64,000 nt of DNA from Leptospira perdikensis (GTDB taxonomy: Bacteria > Spirochaetota > Leptospiria > Leptospirales > Leptospiraceae). Shown here one piece after another: positions 44,688 to 54,406 of this stretch. The translations under genes and the position numbers were made by a program. The stretch's first letter is position 1, and each line of letters starts with the position of its first letter. The notes under the pieces are model-generated. The model saw only the letters and a list, made by a program, of their open reading frames with translations. It had not been told where the DNA came from and searched no databases. The DNA lies in NCBI RefSeq assembly GCF_004769575.1, contig NZ_RQGA01000003.1:434001-498000 (forward strand), in the 5' to 3' direction.

Positions 44688-45490
44688 TCTTCGTCAGATC
44701 CACCAGAAACAAAACGGTGATCGACAACACCACGTTTACTTGTCTCAAAGAACTCGATAATTTTTTGAACTTCTGGAGCCGGGTTTGGATCTTTTTTTAA
44801 TTCAGTAAGTGCTTGTTTGGTATTAAACCCACTATGGTAAATGACTTTGTAAACTCGTTTGATTGCCAAACGAACATCGGCAGAAATTCCAGCTCGTTTC
44901 ATACCCACAACGTTCAAACTAACGACTGAACCAGGATGTCCGTCTACGGTTGCATAAGGAGGAACATCTTTTACTACTTTTGTTAGGCCAGCTAACATTG
45001 CATAATCGGAAACACGGACAAATTGGTGAACACCAACGGATCCTGAGATAAATACTTTGTTTCCGATCACTACGTGGCCAGCAAGCATCGTGTTTTGAAC
45101 CATAATGTTATGGTCTCCAACGATCACATCGTGCGCAATATGAACGTTTCCCATAAGATAGTTGTGACTTCCAATAATTGTAGCTTTTCCTTCTACGGTT
45201 GCACGGTGAAAGATGATGTTTTCTCTGATATGGTTGTGGTCACCAATTTCCAAATAGGTCTTTGTTTCTGGTTTGAAGGCAAGATCTTGTGGCAAACCAC
45301 CGTAACTTCCCCCCGAAGATAGTTTGTTGAACTTACCAATTCTTGTCCCAGATAGGATTTTTACATGGGATTCAATGACGGTTCCTTCTCCGATTTTGAC
45401 ATCTTTCTCAATGATACAAAACGGTCCTACTTCTACGGACTCATGGAGTTCCGCCTTCGGATCGATGATGGCAGTGGGGTGAATTTTCAT
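44684..45490 (-). CDS. lpxA: UDP-N-acetylglucosamine (or GlcNAc3N) acyltransferase
   Basis: 268 residues. A left-handed beta-helix of hexapeptide repeats (IHPTAIIDPKAELHESVEVG; VKIGEGTVIESHVKI) fills the first 190 residues, with YLMGNVHIAHDVIVGDHN containing the catalytic His of LpxA. DVPPYATVDGHPGSVVSLN and MKRAGISADVRLAIKRVYKV belong to the LpxA C-terminal helical domain. LpxA starts lipid A synthesis. Leptospiral LpxA is known to prefer the diamino sugar UDP-GlcNAc3N; whether this one does is inferred from genus only. Confidence 0.95.
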   Translation of the reverse strand: MKIHPTAIIDPKAELHESVEVGPFCIIEKDVKIGEGTVIESHVKILSGTRIGKFNKLSSGGSYGGLPQDLAFKPETKTYLEIGDHNHIRENIIFHRATVEGKATIIGSHNYLMGNVHIAHDVIVGDHNIMVQNTMLAGHVVIGNKVFISGSVGVHQFVRVSDYAMLAGLTKVVKDVPPYATVDGHPGSVVSLNVVGMKRAGISADVRLAIKRVYKVIYHSGFNTKQALTELKKDPNPAPEVQKIIEFFETSKRGVVDHRFVSGGSDEE

Positions 45491-45594
45491 ATTGTTTTAC
45501 AAAAAAAACCGATTCCGACGACCTGGAAATGATTTTTTAAAATGTAATTTACACGCTTTCTCTAGTCTGTTTACTTTTGACTGGGTGGTGTAAC

Positions 45595-45942
45595 TTGCTT
45601 ATAGATTGGTCTCGAATAGAATCTTTAGTGGATATGAACGATCCTGAGGACAGGGCATGGCTCAAAGAGATGATAACCTCTCTTTTAGAAAACATGGCTA
45701 CTCGGATCGAAAATTTAGACCGTCTTTTGGTGTCCAAGGAGCCAAAGGATTTGCAAGCCGAACTACACCAAATCAAAGGTGTGGCCGCCAATTTCGGTTT
45801 GGCAGCACTTTCTGAACTCGTAATCAAAGCAGAAGGTTTTGCCAAAGCGGGTGAAATTGACTCCTCTGTAGCAGAAGGAGCCAAAATTGCCGGGGTTTGG
45901 GAATCGACTAGGCAAGAATTAGAAAAAAAGTTTTCTACATAA
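45595..45942 (+). CDS. Orphan histidine phosphotransfer (HPt) domain protein
   Basis: About 115 residues, a single four-helix HPt domain. LHQIKGVAANFGL contains the phosphoacceptor His (about residue 58) in the HxxKGxxxNFG consensus, followed by LSELVIKAEGFAKAGE. It would relay phosphate between a hybrid kinase receiver and a response regulator, but no kinase or regulator gene is in the window. There is no early ATG. The TTG at 45595 (after GGGTGGTG) fits the start of the domain; TTG 45577 or ATG 45634 are alternatives. Confidence 0.82.
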   Translation: MLIDWSRIESLVDMNDPEDRAWLKEMITSLLENMATRIENLDRLLVSKEPKDLQAELHQIKGVAANFGLAALSELVIKAEGFAKAGEIDSSVAEGAKIAGVWESTRQELEKKFST

Positions 45943-45957
45943 AGGTTTTGGTCTAAA

Positions 45958-47355
45958 TTAATTTGCGGTCGCTATTTCCACGGCCGTCTTACTTCCGTTA
46001 TAGATACCTTCGATGATGTTTTTGATTACAGACTCATTCATCCGCAGTAACAGATCGTCCGACTCGGTAAAAATATGCACAAGTTCTTTTGCATGTATCA
46101 CTTCCCGACATTCCACAGTTCCTTCTCCTAGTTCCAATGACCTAAGAACTGATGCTGCTTCATGATCTCCCACTCGGCGGATAAAAAGTTTGGGAACAGG
46201 ATAAAAAGCAAGTTCCGATGGTTTTGTAACGAGAACATCCGTAATACGTATCAATCGATCAGTAGCAGAAAAAGCTTCTGTATGTGATGGGAAATGAAAC
46301 AAAACTACAGGTGGATTGTTTTCGTTATCCTCGGAACGTAAAGGATGCCGTTCAATAAAACGAATTAAATCTTCCCAAGTATTGATGGATAAATAAGAAA
46401 TCTTTTGAACAATGAGAAATTCTTCAATGGATTTTAAAACTTTAGAATGATCACCTGTATTGATCCAAAATACTGCTTTTTTATTCTGTAGATGTTTTTT
46501 ACTCAAACGAATCAAATCGAGCACATATCCTTTTTGCGCACCCGCTCCTCCAATCGGAATGAGAAACCTTCTACATTTTTTTGCATCTATGCGACGAACT
46601 CGATTTTCACTATCAGTGACAGCGCCAGATACAATGTCTTCATTGACCCAATGTCCAGCAACGGCTAGGTTTTCTTTTGGTATACCCATCTGGATAAACT
46701 TTGTATAAGCGGAAGGTGTTTGGACTAAATTCAAAGCTCCTGGCACTAATAAATAATACTGTGGATAGTTATCGCAGATAAGATGGATTGTTTTTTGAAA
46801 TCCTGAAGTTACTGCGATCTGACCATTTAACGGGTATGTGGTGATCACGGGTGAATCAGTAGGAATTCCTTTCATGAGTCCTTTATACAACTCAGCCAAT
46901 TGGCAAGAGAGTTCCAAAGAAGTGAGGTTTCCTTGGGACATAAGCAGACCCCAGAGCCATTCCGCTGGCCCACCGATTTCAGCACTGAGTCTTGAAAAAT
47001 AACTATAACCCGAATCAATGTCGGCAATCGCTTTTGCTTCCGGGGAGCTTATGGCGAGTAAGTCATGTAAGTAAGTTGGAATTTGTTTTTTTAAAGAATG
47101 AGAATAAACGGAAAGGGCCATACGATGGTGCCCATACCCCATACGAACACTTCCGACCACCAATCGTTTTTGGATGGGATTTGGTCCTTGGTCTGAGATG
47201 AGTTCCAAACCAGGATACAAATTTGATGGAGAAGAAAACAAAGGAACGGAAGAATTGCCGATGGAATACCGTTTTTGTAGGATCCCGCGAATGAGACCTG
47301 CCGTTTGTTTGGATAAAAAGCCGGTTTCCAGGCCGAACATGGGTTCTCGATTCAT
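45958..47355 (-). CDS. Glycosyltransferase-like protein of unknown function
   Basis: 465 residues, no signal. RLVVGSVRMGYGHHRMALSVY at about 64-84 resembles the glycine-rich loop with His that opens MurG-like and diacylglycerol glucosyltransferases (GxGHxxAA). IPIGGAGAQKGYVLDLI at about 270 resembles their second nucleotide-sugar loop. The rest (FPSHTEAFSATDRLIRITD, LVTKPSELAFYPVPKLFI) has the order of a GT-B C-terminal lobe, where LVTKPSEL would be the acceptor/donor site. I cannot name a close family. If it is a GT-B enzyme it probably acts on a lipid or glycan at the inner membrane. Confidence 0.65.
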   Translation of the reverse strand: MNREPMFGLETGFLSKQTAGLIRGILQKRYSIGNSSVPLFSSPSNLYPGLELISDQGPNPIQKRLVVGSVRMGYGHHRMALSVYSHSLKKQIPTYLHDLLAISSPEAKAIADIDSGYSYFSRLSAEIGGPAEWLWGLLMSQGNLTSLELSCQLAELYKGLMKGIPTDSPVITTYPLNGQIAVTSGFQKTIHLICDNYPQYYLLVPGALNLVQTPSAYTKFIQMGIPKENLAVAGHWVNEDIVSGAVTDSENRVRRIDAKKCRRFLIPIGGAGAQKGYVLDLIRLSKKHLQNKKAVFWINTGDHSKVLKSIEEFLIVQKISYLSINTWEDLIRFIERHPLRSEDNENNPPVVLFHFPSHTEAFSATDRLIRITDVLVTKPSELAFYPVPKLFIRRVGDHEAASVLRSLELGEGTVECREVIHAKELVHIFTESDDLLLRMNESVIKNIIEGIYNGSKTAVEIATAN

Positions 47356-47444
47356 GCAGGAAGTGTATCCATCTGAGATTCTCTTTCAAGTGAAATTTCA
47401 ATTCTTAGCTGACAGGTGACTAAATTTGGCCATTCCTGGTATCT

Positions 47445-48626
47445 ATGGAACAAGTTTATATATTGGGCGGACTCCGGTCTGCTTTCGGTAGTTTTGGCGG
47501 AACTCTCAAAGACATGAGTGCCGTAGATCTTGGAGTCGAAGTTTCAAAAGCAGCACTTCAAAAGACTGGCGTAGATGCTTCCCTCATTGAAGAAAGTATT
47601 TTTGGGAACGTAATCCCTACAGGAAAAGATGGAATCTATTTAGCACGACATATCGGTTTGAAATCAGGGGTTCCGATTGCAAGCCCAGCCCTCACTCTCA
47701 ACAGACTTTGTGGTTCGGGAATGGAAGCAGTCATCCAAGCTGCAAAAAAAATTATGTTGGGAGAAGCACACACTGTTCTTGCTGGTGGTGTGGAATCGAT
47801 GAGTAACGCACCTTATGTGGTAAGAAATGCAAGATTTGGTGTTCGTTATGGAAATACTGAATTTGAAGATTCTTTAGCACAAGGTTTAACGGATGTTTAT
47901 GTAGAACTTCCTATGGGTATGACAGCGGAAAATTTAGCTGACCAATACAAAATCTCAAGGGAAGAACAAGACCTTTGGGCTGCCACTTCACAAGAAAGAG
48001 CTGAAGAAGCGACAAACAAAGGAATCTTAAAAGATGAGATTCATACAATTACCATAAACGGAAAAACCCCTATCGTATTTGATAAGGATGAATTCATTAA
48101 AGGAAAAGCAGGTGCGACAAAACTAGCAAACTTAAAACCTGCTTTCAAAAAAGACGGAACTGTCACTGCAGGAAATGCATCTGGTATCAATGACGGTGCT
48201 TCTGCATTGATTGTGGCCTCAGCATCCCAAGCAAAAAAATTAGGAAAAGAACCTTTAGCTATCGTGAAATCATGGGGACATGCTGGTTGTGAACCTGCAA
48301 AGATGGGGATTGGTCCGGCGATTGCAATTCCTGCCGCATTACAAAAAGCTGGTCTTAGTTTGAAAGACATCGGCCTATTTGAAATCAATGAAGCATTTGC
48401 TGCACAGTATTTAGCAGTTCAAAAAGAGTTGGGGCTTGATCCTAAAATTACCAACGTGAATGGTGGGGCTGTTGCGATTGGACATCCACTCGGGGCTTCT
48501 GGTAATCGTGTGACTTTGACTCTTGCATTAGAAATGCAAAGAAGAGGAGTTAAATACGGAGTCGCCTCACTTTGTATTGGTGGTGGGCAAGGAATAGCTA
48601 TCGTTTTAGAAAATCCGAAAGCTTAA
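47445..48626 (+). CDS. Acetyl-CoA acetyltransferase (thiolase)
   Basis: 393 residues, normal length. [15 protein letters not shown] at about 86-100 holds the nucleophile Cys, [17 protein letters not shown] the His of the NEAFA/GHPxG pair ([12 protein letters not shown] precedes it), and [14 protein letters not shown] the second Cys. These are the complete thiolase residues. Biosynthetic (acetoacetyl-CoA forming) or degradative (beta-oxidation) use cannot be told apart; long-chain substrate enzymes usually differ in the loop region. It is 5 bp upstream of the nucleotidyltransferase/methyltransferase fusion, so it may be on the same transcript. Confidence 0.95.
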   Translation: MEQVYILGGLRSAFGSFGGTLKDMSAVDLGVEVSKAALQKTGVDASLIEESIFGNVIPTGKDGIYLARHIGLKSGVPIASPALTLNRLCGSGMEAVIQAAKKIMLGEAHTVLAGGVESMSNAPYVVRNARFGVRYGNTEFEDSLAQGLTDVYVELPMGMTAENLADQYKISREEQDLWAATSQERAEEATNKGILKDEIHTITINGKTPIVFDKDEFIKGKAGATKLANLKPAFKKDGTVTAGNASGINDGASALIVASASQAKKLGKEPLAIVKSWGHAGCEPAKMGIGPAIAIPAALQKAGLSLKDIGLFEINEAFAAQYLAVQKELGLDPKITNVNGGAVAIGHPLGASGNRVTLTLALEMQRRGVKYGVASLCIGGGQGIAIVLENPKA

Positions 48627-48631
48627 AATAC

Positions 48632-50242
48632 ATGTATTTATTGCTTCCGGGTCGTCATCACCTCCTGACACGGTACCAAAAGGATTATCTGATCCAATTG
48701 GTAAAGGATGGCCTCTCGGAAGTAAAAGATCATTTTGGAAATCCATTGCGGATTTCCAAATTTCCCCAAACCATCATCTTCGCAGTCACCTCTGCCAATC
48801 ATAATAACACAAGACGAAACCCACTTCCACTTTACCAACGTGCGATGATGGTCCAGGATTTTTCTAAGGATATAGGGATTCCTTCTTTGGTGATTCCCAT
48901 TGATGATATTGGTCAATCACCTAACTTTGCTTCGTATACAATCAAAAAGATTGAAGCAGAAACGGAGATGCAACTACACTTAACACCAGCGAATACGATT
49001 GTTCTTTGTTCTACTCCCGTAGCCAATTTATATTCGGAACTTGGGTATTCCATCCTTCCAGTGGAACGAATTCCGGGTAGGGAAGATAAGTATCATACCA
49101 AACTTCCTTGGGAAATTTTAGAAGGTTTGGCTAAACCAGTAGGGAAGGGAGAGAATAAAACTAAAGAAGAATTGGTTTCCTATATGGATCCAACAAGCAT
49201 TCGTTTGTGGAATGTGTATGGAATTTGGGACAAAATAAAAATGTTGTTTTCTGACTCGGTGATTGGTGAAGACGGAGACCTGACCGAATCTCGAGATTAT
49301 AATACTTATGTTCGGGAGATGGATACTATCGCCGAACTGAAGTTTAATGAAACTAAAAATTATATTTTACCAGGACGAATTGGCGACATTGGATGTGCCG
49401 TAGGATCTTGGATTAAACTTGCTTGTGAAAATGAGCGATTGTTCGAATCCGATTTTTACGGAGTGGAGATCGCAAGACATCTGTTTCAAGTTTGTGAACA
49501 AAGAAAAGAAAATGGAGAGTTCCTCAATCCCAACGTTTTTTTCTTAAGGAAAAATGCCGTGAGTGGACTTGTTTACCCTGCAGGAACGATGAATACCATC
49601 CATTCCTCCTCACTCACTCACGAAATTGAATCCTATGGCAACCGGGACAAACTTCTTTCTTTCATTCAGAATCGTTATCTGGAACTGGCGATGGGTGGGG
49701 TTTGGATCAATCGGGATGTTGTTGGACCTGAGGATAAAGAAAGAGAAGTATTCGTTTGGTTTCAGGATGCAGATGGTACCAATTTAGGACAAGAACCAAA
49801 ATCATTCGCTGATCTCAAAGAGTATTTGGATTCTTTGTCCACAAAGGAACGATTTTTCCGATTTCAATCCGACTTTCGAAAGGAAGAAGGTTATGTGCTT
49901 AGGACTAAGTCCATTTTCGTCGATGGTATAGAATACCACCGTATGAAACTTGCCGATGTATGTGAATATCTCTCCAAAAAAGATTATACGGACAATTGGG
50001 AAAGTGAAATGCACGAATCTTTTTGTTTTTGGAGTTTTAGTGATTGGAAATCCCATTTAGAATCCGTTGGGTTTCAGGTTTCGTCCAAATCACATGCCTA
50101 TCGGAATGAATGGTTGGTGGAAAATCGGTATTTAGGCAAAACCAAAATATTTACATCGGAGAAGGACGTTCCTCATTCTAAGGAAGATTTAATTCCTATG
50201 GATTTTCCTGTGACTCATATGCTTTTGTTAGCGGAAAAATAG
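48632..50242 (+). CDS. Nucleotidyltransferase-like / SAM methyltransferase fusion protein
   Basis: 536 residues from ATG at 48632; the open frame upstream lies inside the thiolase gene. Residues 1-150 resemble HxGH-type nucleotidyltransferases of the NMN adenylyltransferase kind: YLLLPGRHHLLTRYQ, FAVTSANHNNTRRNPLPLYQR, and a later TPVANLYSELGY. Residues about 240-400 are a class I methyltransferase: IGDIGCAVGSWIKLACE (SAM loop), DFYGVEIARHLFQV and NTIHSSSLTHEIESYG. The C-terminal part has no known motif. The first domain lacks a clear active-site HxGH, with RHHLLT in its place. The gene abuts the first secretion ABC transporter with no gap. A role in modifying the exported substrate is possible, but unproven. 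Confidence 0.72.
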   Translation: MYLLLPGRHHLLTRYQKDYLIQLVKDGLSEVKDHFGNPLRISKFPQTIIFAVTSANHNNTRRNPLPLYQRAMMVQDFSKDIGIPSLVIPIDDIGQSPNFASYTIKKIEAETEMQLHLTPANTIVLCSTPVANLYSELGYSILPVERIPGREDKYHTKLPWEILEGLAKPVGKGENKTKEELVSYMDPTSIRLWNVYGIWDKIKMLFSDSVIGEDGDLTESRDYNTYVREMDTIAELKFNETKNYILPGRIGDIGCAVGSWIKLACENERLFESDFYGVEIARHLFQVCEQRKENGEFLNPNVFFLRKNAVSGLVYPAGTMNTIHSSSLTHEIESYGNRDKLLSFIQNRYLELAMGGVWINRDVVGPEDKEREVFVWFQDADGTNLGQEPKSFADLKEYLDSLSTKERFFRFQSDFRKEEGYVLRTKSIFVDGIEYHRMKLADVCEYLSKKDYTDNWESEMHESFCFWSFSDWKSHLESVGFQVSSKSHAYRNEWLVENRYLGKTKIFTSEKDVPHSKEDLIPMDFPVTHMLLLAEK

Positions 50243-53200
50243 ATGCAATCAGAAGTTAGGCGAAATCTTGAAAAAATCCGCGCTGTGTTTCGGAGTAATT
50301 ATTTACTTGCAGAGTTAGAAGAATCGGAAATTGAAAATTTATTACCGTATATAGAAGTACGTTTTGTACGGTTAGGACAAAATTTAATCAAAGCTAATCA
50401 AATGCCGGATTACATTCATTTTGTAATGACTGGTCGATTTGGGATGAAACAAAACAAACAAGAGGTCAATTTAGGTCGATTTGCATTTGTTGAAGTTGGT
50501 GAATCAATAGGCGAAAGAATTACACTGACTAAAACTCCATCTAAACATGATTATTATGCATTGGAACCTTCCATTGTCCTTTTACTTCCAACATCTCGTT
50601 TTTTAAAGTTAGTTGAATCACATCCAGAAATAGTAGAAAAAGCCAAACATAGAGAAGAAGAACAAGAAAAGTTTCATTATGTTCGTAAACTCAGTTTTTT
50701 TGGTGAATTATCGCCAGAAGAGATCAAACTCATTCTCAAATCCATTCAGTTAGTTAAAGTCCAACAAGGGGATTTTATTTTTGCAGAAGGGGAAGACGGG
50801 GATGCTGCCTACATCGTTCGATCCGGAAAAATCCAAATTCGGACAGAAAATCCAAGAAAGATTATCTCTATTATGCGTTCGGGAGACATCCTCGGTGAGA
50901 TTGCAATCTTCAAACAACAGAAAAGATTAGCAAGTGCTGTTGCCTCCGAAGATTCTGATTTGTATAAAATCCCTGGTGTTGTTTTCCGAAAAGTCATAGG
51001 TGTTGAGAAAGGAAATAAACTAGAAGAAATTGTTCAGTCGCGGTTACTTCGTTATTCAACTTATAAGGCAAAAGAAAAAGAAGAAAATACAATTCGTCCT
51101 TTTGTTTCTAAACGTTTTGAATTTAGAAAAACTACAAAAAAAATCTTCATCGAACAAGTGACTACTGACCAAATCACTTTGGTCGGTTTGGTTTGTAGTG
51201 AACTTGCTCTAAGAGCATTTGATAGACCTCTACCTAACAATTGGAAAATCAGAATCAAAAATGAACTCAGTAGAAATATTGTTCCTGGGATTTTTGAATT
51301 AGCCATTGAGTTAGAGAAGTTGGGTTTTTTAACCAAACAACAACATCTTTCTCCAGAACAACTTTCTGATTTAGAAAACCCAGTTTTTATAACTGACGAT
51401 GAAAGTGTTCCTTGTTTACTTTATTTATATGACCAAGAGTTAGATGCAGTTCTTATCTCTCATCCAATCAAAGGTGTTTATGAACTTTCTATTCCTGAGT
51501 TTTTAAAAATTTGGGATGGAGTGATATTGCAGTTTTCGCCGGCACCGGCTGCAATGTCTGCCGATGTTAGTTTGATTAGTTTTTTTAAAGAACTTAGAAT
51601 TTTGTTTAGTCCCAAACGAAGTGAGATTCGTTGGATTTTAGTCGCTACGGTATTTTCTGCATTTTTGACTTTGTCTTTGCCTTATTTGATCCGGCAGGTA
51701 GTGGATCAGGTTCTAGTTTTTTCCGATCGCAATTTTCTATTTACCTTAGTTTTTGGTGTGGCACTTGCTATATTTTTCCAGACTTTATTTTCTTTATTTC
51801 GCAACTTAATCGCAATTGGTCTTATGCAAAGTTTGGAATACAATTACTTTGTAAGATTTTTCCAACATATACTGAATTTAACCTTACCCGAATTTAGAAA
51901 ATTTGAAACCGGCGACTTTACGCAAAGATTAAAAGAAAATCAAAGGATATTGGAAATTACACAAAGGTCAGGATTGTTTCTAATTCTAGATTTGGTAACT
52001 TTACCAATTTACCTTTTTATACTATTTCGTTTAGATAAAAGTCTTACTTTTGTCGGGCTTTTTTTCCTTATCGTTTATTCTTTGTTTGTTGTTCGTTCTA
52101 GCGCTAAAATTAAAAAATTACAAAAACATAGCTTTGAATCCAAAAAGAAAACCACTTCCTTTTTCCTATCATTGTTTGCTGGAATGCCACTTATTAAATC
52201 TTCTGCAATGGAAAGTCGATACCTTGCTAAGGGTTTGAATGAAATAGCAAGAACCATCTTAACCAATCTAAGAGTTGGAAAACGAGTCCATGTATTGGAA
52301 CTTATGAGTAAGTTCTTTGAACAAATTGGTCTAATTGCAGTGATTACATTCGGTGTTAGCGATGTTTTGTATGAGTCACTAACGTTGGGAAGTTTTTTGG
52401 CATTCCTTGTATTATACTCACTTCTTATGGAACCTATTGTTAGGCTTTGTCATTTGTATGAAGACTTAAGTGAATTGCGAGAGTCTCGTATGCGACTCAC
52501 GGAGATTTATTCTTTGCCTGGGGAAATTGTCAGTCAACGTCCGTTTGGTGAATTACCTAGACTTTCTGGAAAAATTACTTTAGACCATGTTAGTTTTCGT
52601 TATTCAGAGACCAGCCCTGAAATACTTTCTGATATTCATTTAGAAATCGAAGCCGGAGAAAAAATTGCCATAGTGGGAAGGAGTGGGTGTGGTAAGTCTA
52701 CTTTGATGAGGGTGATGATGGGGACACTCATTCCCAGTAAAGGGAAAGTGTTTGTGGACTCATTCGATCTTTCTACATTAGATCCTGAAGAAGTAAGGAT
52801 TCAATTTGGAGCAGTAGAACAACATCCGATTCTTTTTTCTGGAACCATTGCCGAAAATCTATCCAAAAAAAACCCATCTTTAAATCGAGAATCTTTGTTA
52901 GCTGGTGCAAAGTTAGCTTCTGTGGATCAATTTGTTGAAAGATTTCCAATGAAATATGAAACAAAAATTGGAGAATCTGGAATTGGTCTTTCAGGTGGGC
53001 AAAGGCAACGGCTAGCCATTGCTAGAGCGCTTGTTACTAATCCAAGTATACTTTTTTTGGATGAACCTACTTCTGCATTGGATTCGGAAACAGAATCACA
53101 TATCCAGTCGCAATGGGAAACCGTATTCCAAGATAGAACTGTCATTCAAATCTCGCATAGACTTCATAGTACGGTGAGTGCTGATAAAATCATAGTATTA

Positions 53201-53308
53201 GATGAAGGCCGCATCGTTGAGATGGGAACTCATGCTGAGTTGATCACAACAAAAGGTTTTTATTACCATTTGTTTCCAACTTTAAGCGAAGGGGATAAAG
53301 ATGTTTAA
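50243..53308 (+). CDS. ABC exporter with tandem cyclic-nucleotide-binding domains and C39-like region (1)
   Basis: 1021 residues. Residues about 20-130 and 145-255 are two CRP-type domains. The second has GEIAIFKQQKRLASA at about 218-232, keeping the Glu and Arg that bind cyclic nucleotide; the first is degenerate. About 290-430 is a C39-peptidase-like region ending VLISHPIKGVYELSIPEFL and lacking the catalytic pair. A six-helix transmembrane domain follows (about 455-735), then the ATPase: GRSGCGKST at about 812, LSGGQRQRLAIARAL at about 916, ILFLDEPTSALD, and QISHRLH. The layout recalls cyanobacterial HetC. It probably forms a heterodimer with the second exporter. The HlyD gene overlaps it by 8 bp. 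Confidence 0.9.
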   Translation: MQSEVRRNLEKIRAVFRSNYLLAELEESEIENLLPYIEVRFVRLGQNLIKANQMPDYIHFVMTGRFGMKQNKQEVNLGRFAFVEVGESIGERITLTKTPSKHDYYALEPSIVLLLPTSRFLKLVESHPEIVEKAKHREEEQEKFHYVRKLSFFGELSPEEIKLILKSIQLVKVQQGDFIFAEGEDGDAAYIVRSGKIQIRTENPRKIISIMRSGDILGEIAIFKQQKRLASAVASEDSDLYKIPGVVFRKVIGVEKGNKLEEIVQSRLLRYSTYKAKEKEENTIRPFVSKRFEFRKTTKKIFIEQVTTDQITLVGLVCSELALRAFDRPLPNNWKIRIKNELSRNIVPGIFELAIELEKLGFLTKQQHLSPEQLSDLENPVFITDDESVPCLLYLYDQELDAVLISHPIKGVYELSIPEFLKIWDGVILQFSPAPAAMSADVSLISFFKELRILFSPKRSEIRWILVATVFSAFLTLSLPYLIRQVVDQVLVFSDRNFLFTLVFGVALAIFFQTLFSLFRNLIAIGLMQSLEYNYFVRFFQHILNLTLPEFRKFETGDFTQRLKENQRILEITQRSGLFLILDLVTLPIYLFILFRLDKSLTFVGLFFLIVYSLFVVRSSAKIKKLQKHSFESKKKTTSFFLSLFAGMPLIKSSAMESRYLAKGLNEIARTILTNLRVGKRVHVLELMSKFFEQIGLIAVITFGVSDVLYESLTLGSFLAFLVLYSLLMEPIVRLCHLYEDLSELRESRMRLTEIYSLPGEIVSQRPFGELPRLSGKITLDHVSFRYSETSPEILSDIHLEIEAGEKIAIVGRSGCGKSTLMRVMMGTLIPSKGKVFVDSFDLSTLDPEEVRIQFGAVEQHPILFSGTIAENLSKKNPSLNRESLLAGAKLASVDQFVERFPMKYETKIGESGIGLSGGQRQRLAIARALVTNPSILFLDEPTSALDSETESHIQSQWETVFQDRTVIQISHRLHSTVSADKIIVLDEGRIVEMGTHAELITTKGFYYHLFPTLSEGDKDV

Positions 53309-54404
53309 AAAATTTAAAAACATAAAAGAAACTGATTCCAATTGGGAATCAAGACATTCGGCATCCTATTATGATGAGTTATTAAAACACCCAGCTCCAA
53401 ATTGGGAACGAAAAGGAATTTATCTTATTACTGCATTTTTTATATGTTTTGTTTTATTTTTAGTTTTGGGAAGGGTGGATGTGGTTGTTCAAGCAACAGG
53501 GTCTATCAGGCCGAAAGGTAACTACCATATGGTGGAGGCTTTGGAAACAGGTACACTGACCAACTTATATGTTAAATCAGGGGACTTTCTTAAAAAAGGT
53601 GACCCCATCATGGAGTTAGAATTCTCTGAACAACAAATTGAATTATCAAAGGATACTAACAATTTAGATTACGAAGAAAAGAAATTGCAGAGGTTAGTTC
53701 GAAATAGAAGAGAAGCTGAAAAGATTTTAAAAAACTTAGCTTATAATTTAGAAAATAATTCTGGTTCTTTATTGTCGGGTGGAGTATTAAACAAATTTGT
53801 TAATTTAAAAAAAGCATTTATGGATTTTCAGAATGGTGTTGGAGCAAAATTCATTTATGATCAAAGTTTATTAGAGTTTAATGAAGAGTTTGGAAATTTA
53901 AAAGATGAAATTCAACGAGAAGAAAATTTAATTTCCAGCCTTCGGGGAGATACAAAGTTAAAACGAGAGAGAGTGGCCAATGCTGTGATTCGTATGCCAT
54001 TTTCAGGTATCATAGGAGAACTTTCAGTCAATAACGTAGGGCAAAATATTATCCGAGGACAAACTGTAGCTTCACTCATGGAAGAGGGGCAACCTTTGGA
54101 AGCGATAGTGGAAGTCAGTAGTAAAGATATTGGTGCAGTTCGTATAGGTTTATCCTCAGTGATTAAAGTAAAGGCGTTCCATCAAAATGATTTTGGTGTG
54201 GTCGAAGGAACGGTTTCACAAATCATTCCCAATACAAAAGAAAAGGATTCATTTTCAGTTGTTCTTATTTTGGGAACACAGGACTTAAACCAAGATGGAA
54301 AAGAATTCCAATTGTTCCCAGGTCTGAAAGTAGTTGCTGATATAGTTATCGATAGAAAAAGTATTTATCAAATTTTGTTTCGTTATGCGGATCCTAGGAA
54401 TTAG
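53301..54404 (+). CDS. HlyD-type periplasmic adaptor (membrane fusion protein)
   Basis: 367 residues. One N-terminal transmembrane helix (GIYLITAFFICFVLFLVLG), then VVQATGSIRPKGNYHMVEAL and GTLTNLYVKSGDFLKKGDPI, the lipoyl half-motif. A helical hairpin of about 110 residues is predicted to contact the outer-membrane channel (YEEKKLQRLVRNRREAEKIL; FGNLKDEIQREENLISSL), then the second lipoyl half (RMPFSGIIGELSVNNVGQNI) and the beta-barrel domain (LSSVIKVKAFHQNDFGVVEG). It joins the ABC exporters to the TolC-type protein in a type I secretion system. It is encoded between the two ABC genes. Confidence 0.92.
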   Translation: MFKKFKNIKETDSNWESRHSASYYDELLKHPAPNWERKGIYLITAFFICFVLFLVLGRVDVVVQATGSIRPKGNYHMVEALETGTLTNLYVKSGDFLKKGDPIMELEFSEQQIELSKDTNNLDYEEKKLQRLVRNRREAEKILKNLAYNLENNSGSLLSGGVLNKFVNLKKAFMDFQNGVGAKFIYDQSLLEFNEEFGNLKDEIQREENLISSLRGDTKLKRERVANAVIRMPFSGIIGELSVNNVGQNIIRGQTVASLMEEGQPLEAIVEVSSKDIGAVRIGLSSVIKVKAFHQNDFGVVEGTVSQIIPNTKEKDSFSVVLILGTQDLNQDGKEFQLFPGLKVVADIVIDRKSIYQILFRYADPRN

Positions 54405-54406
54405 TT

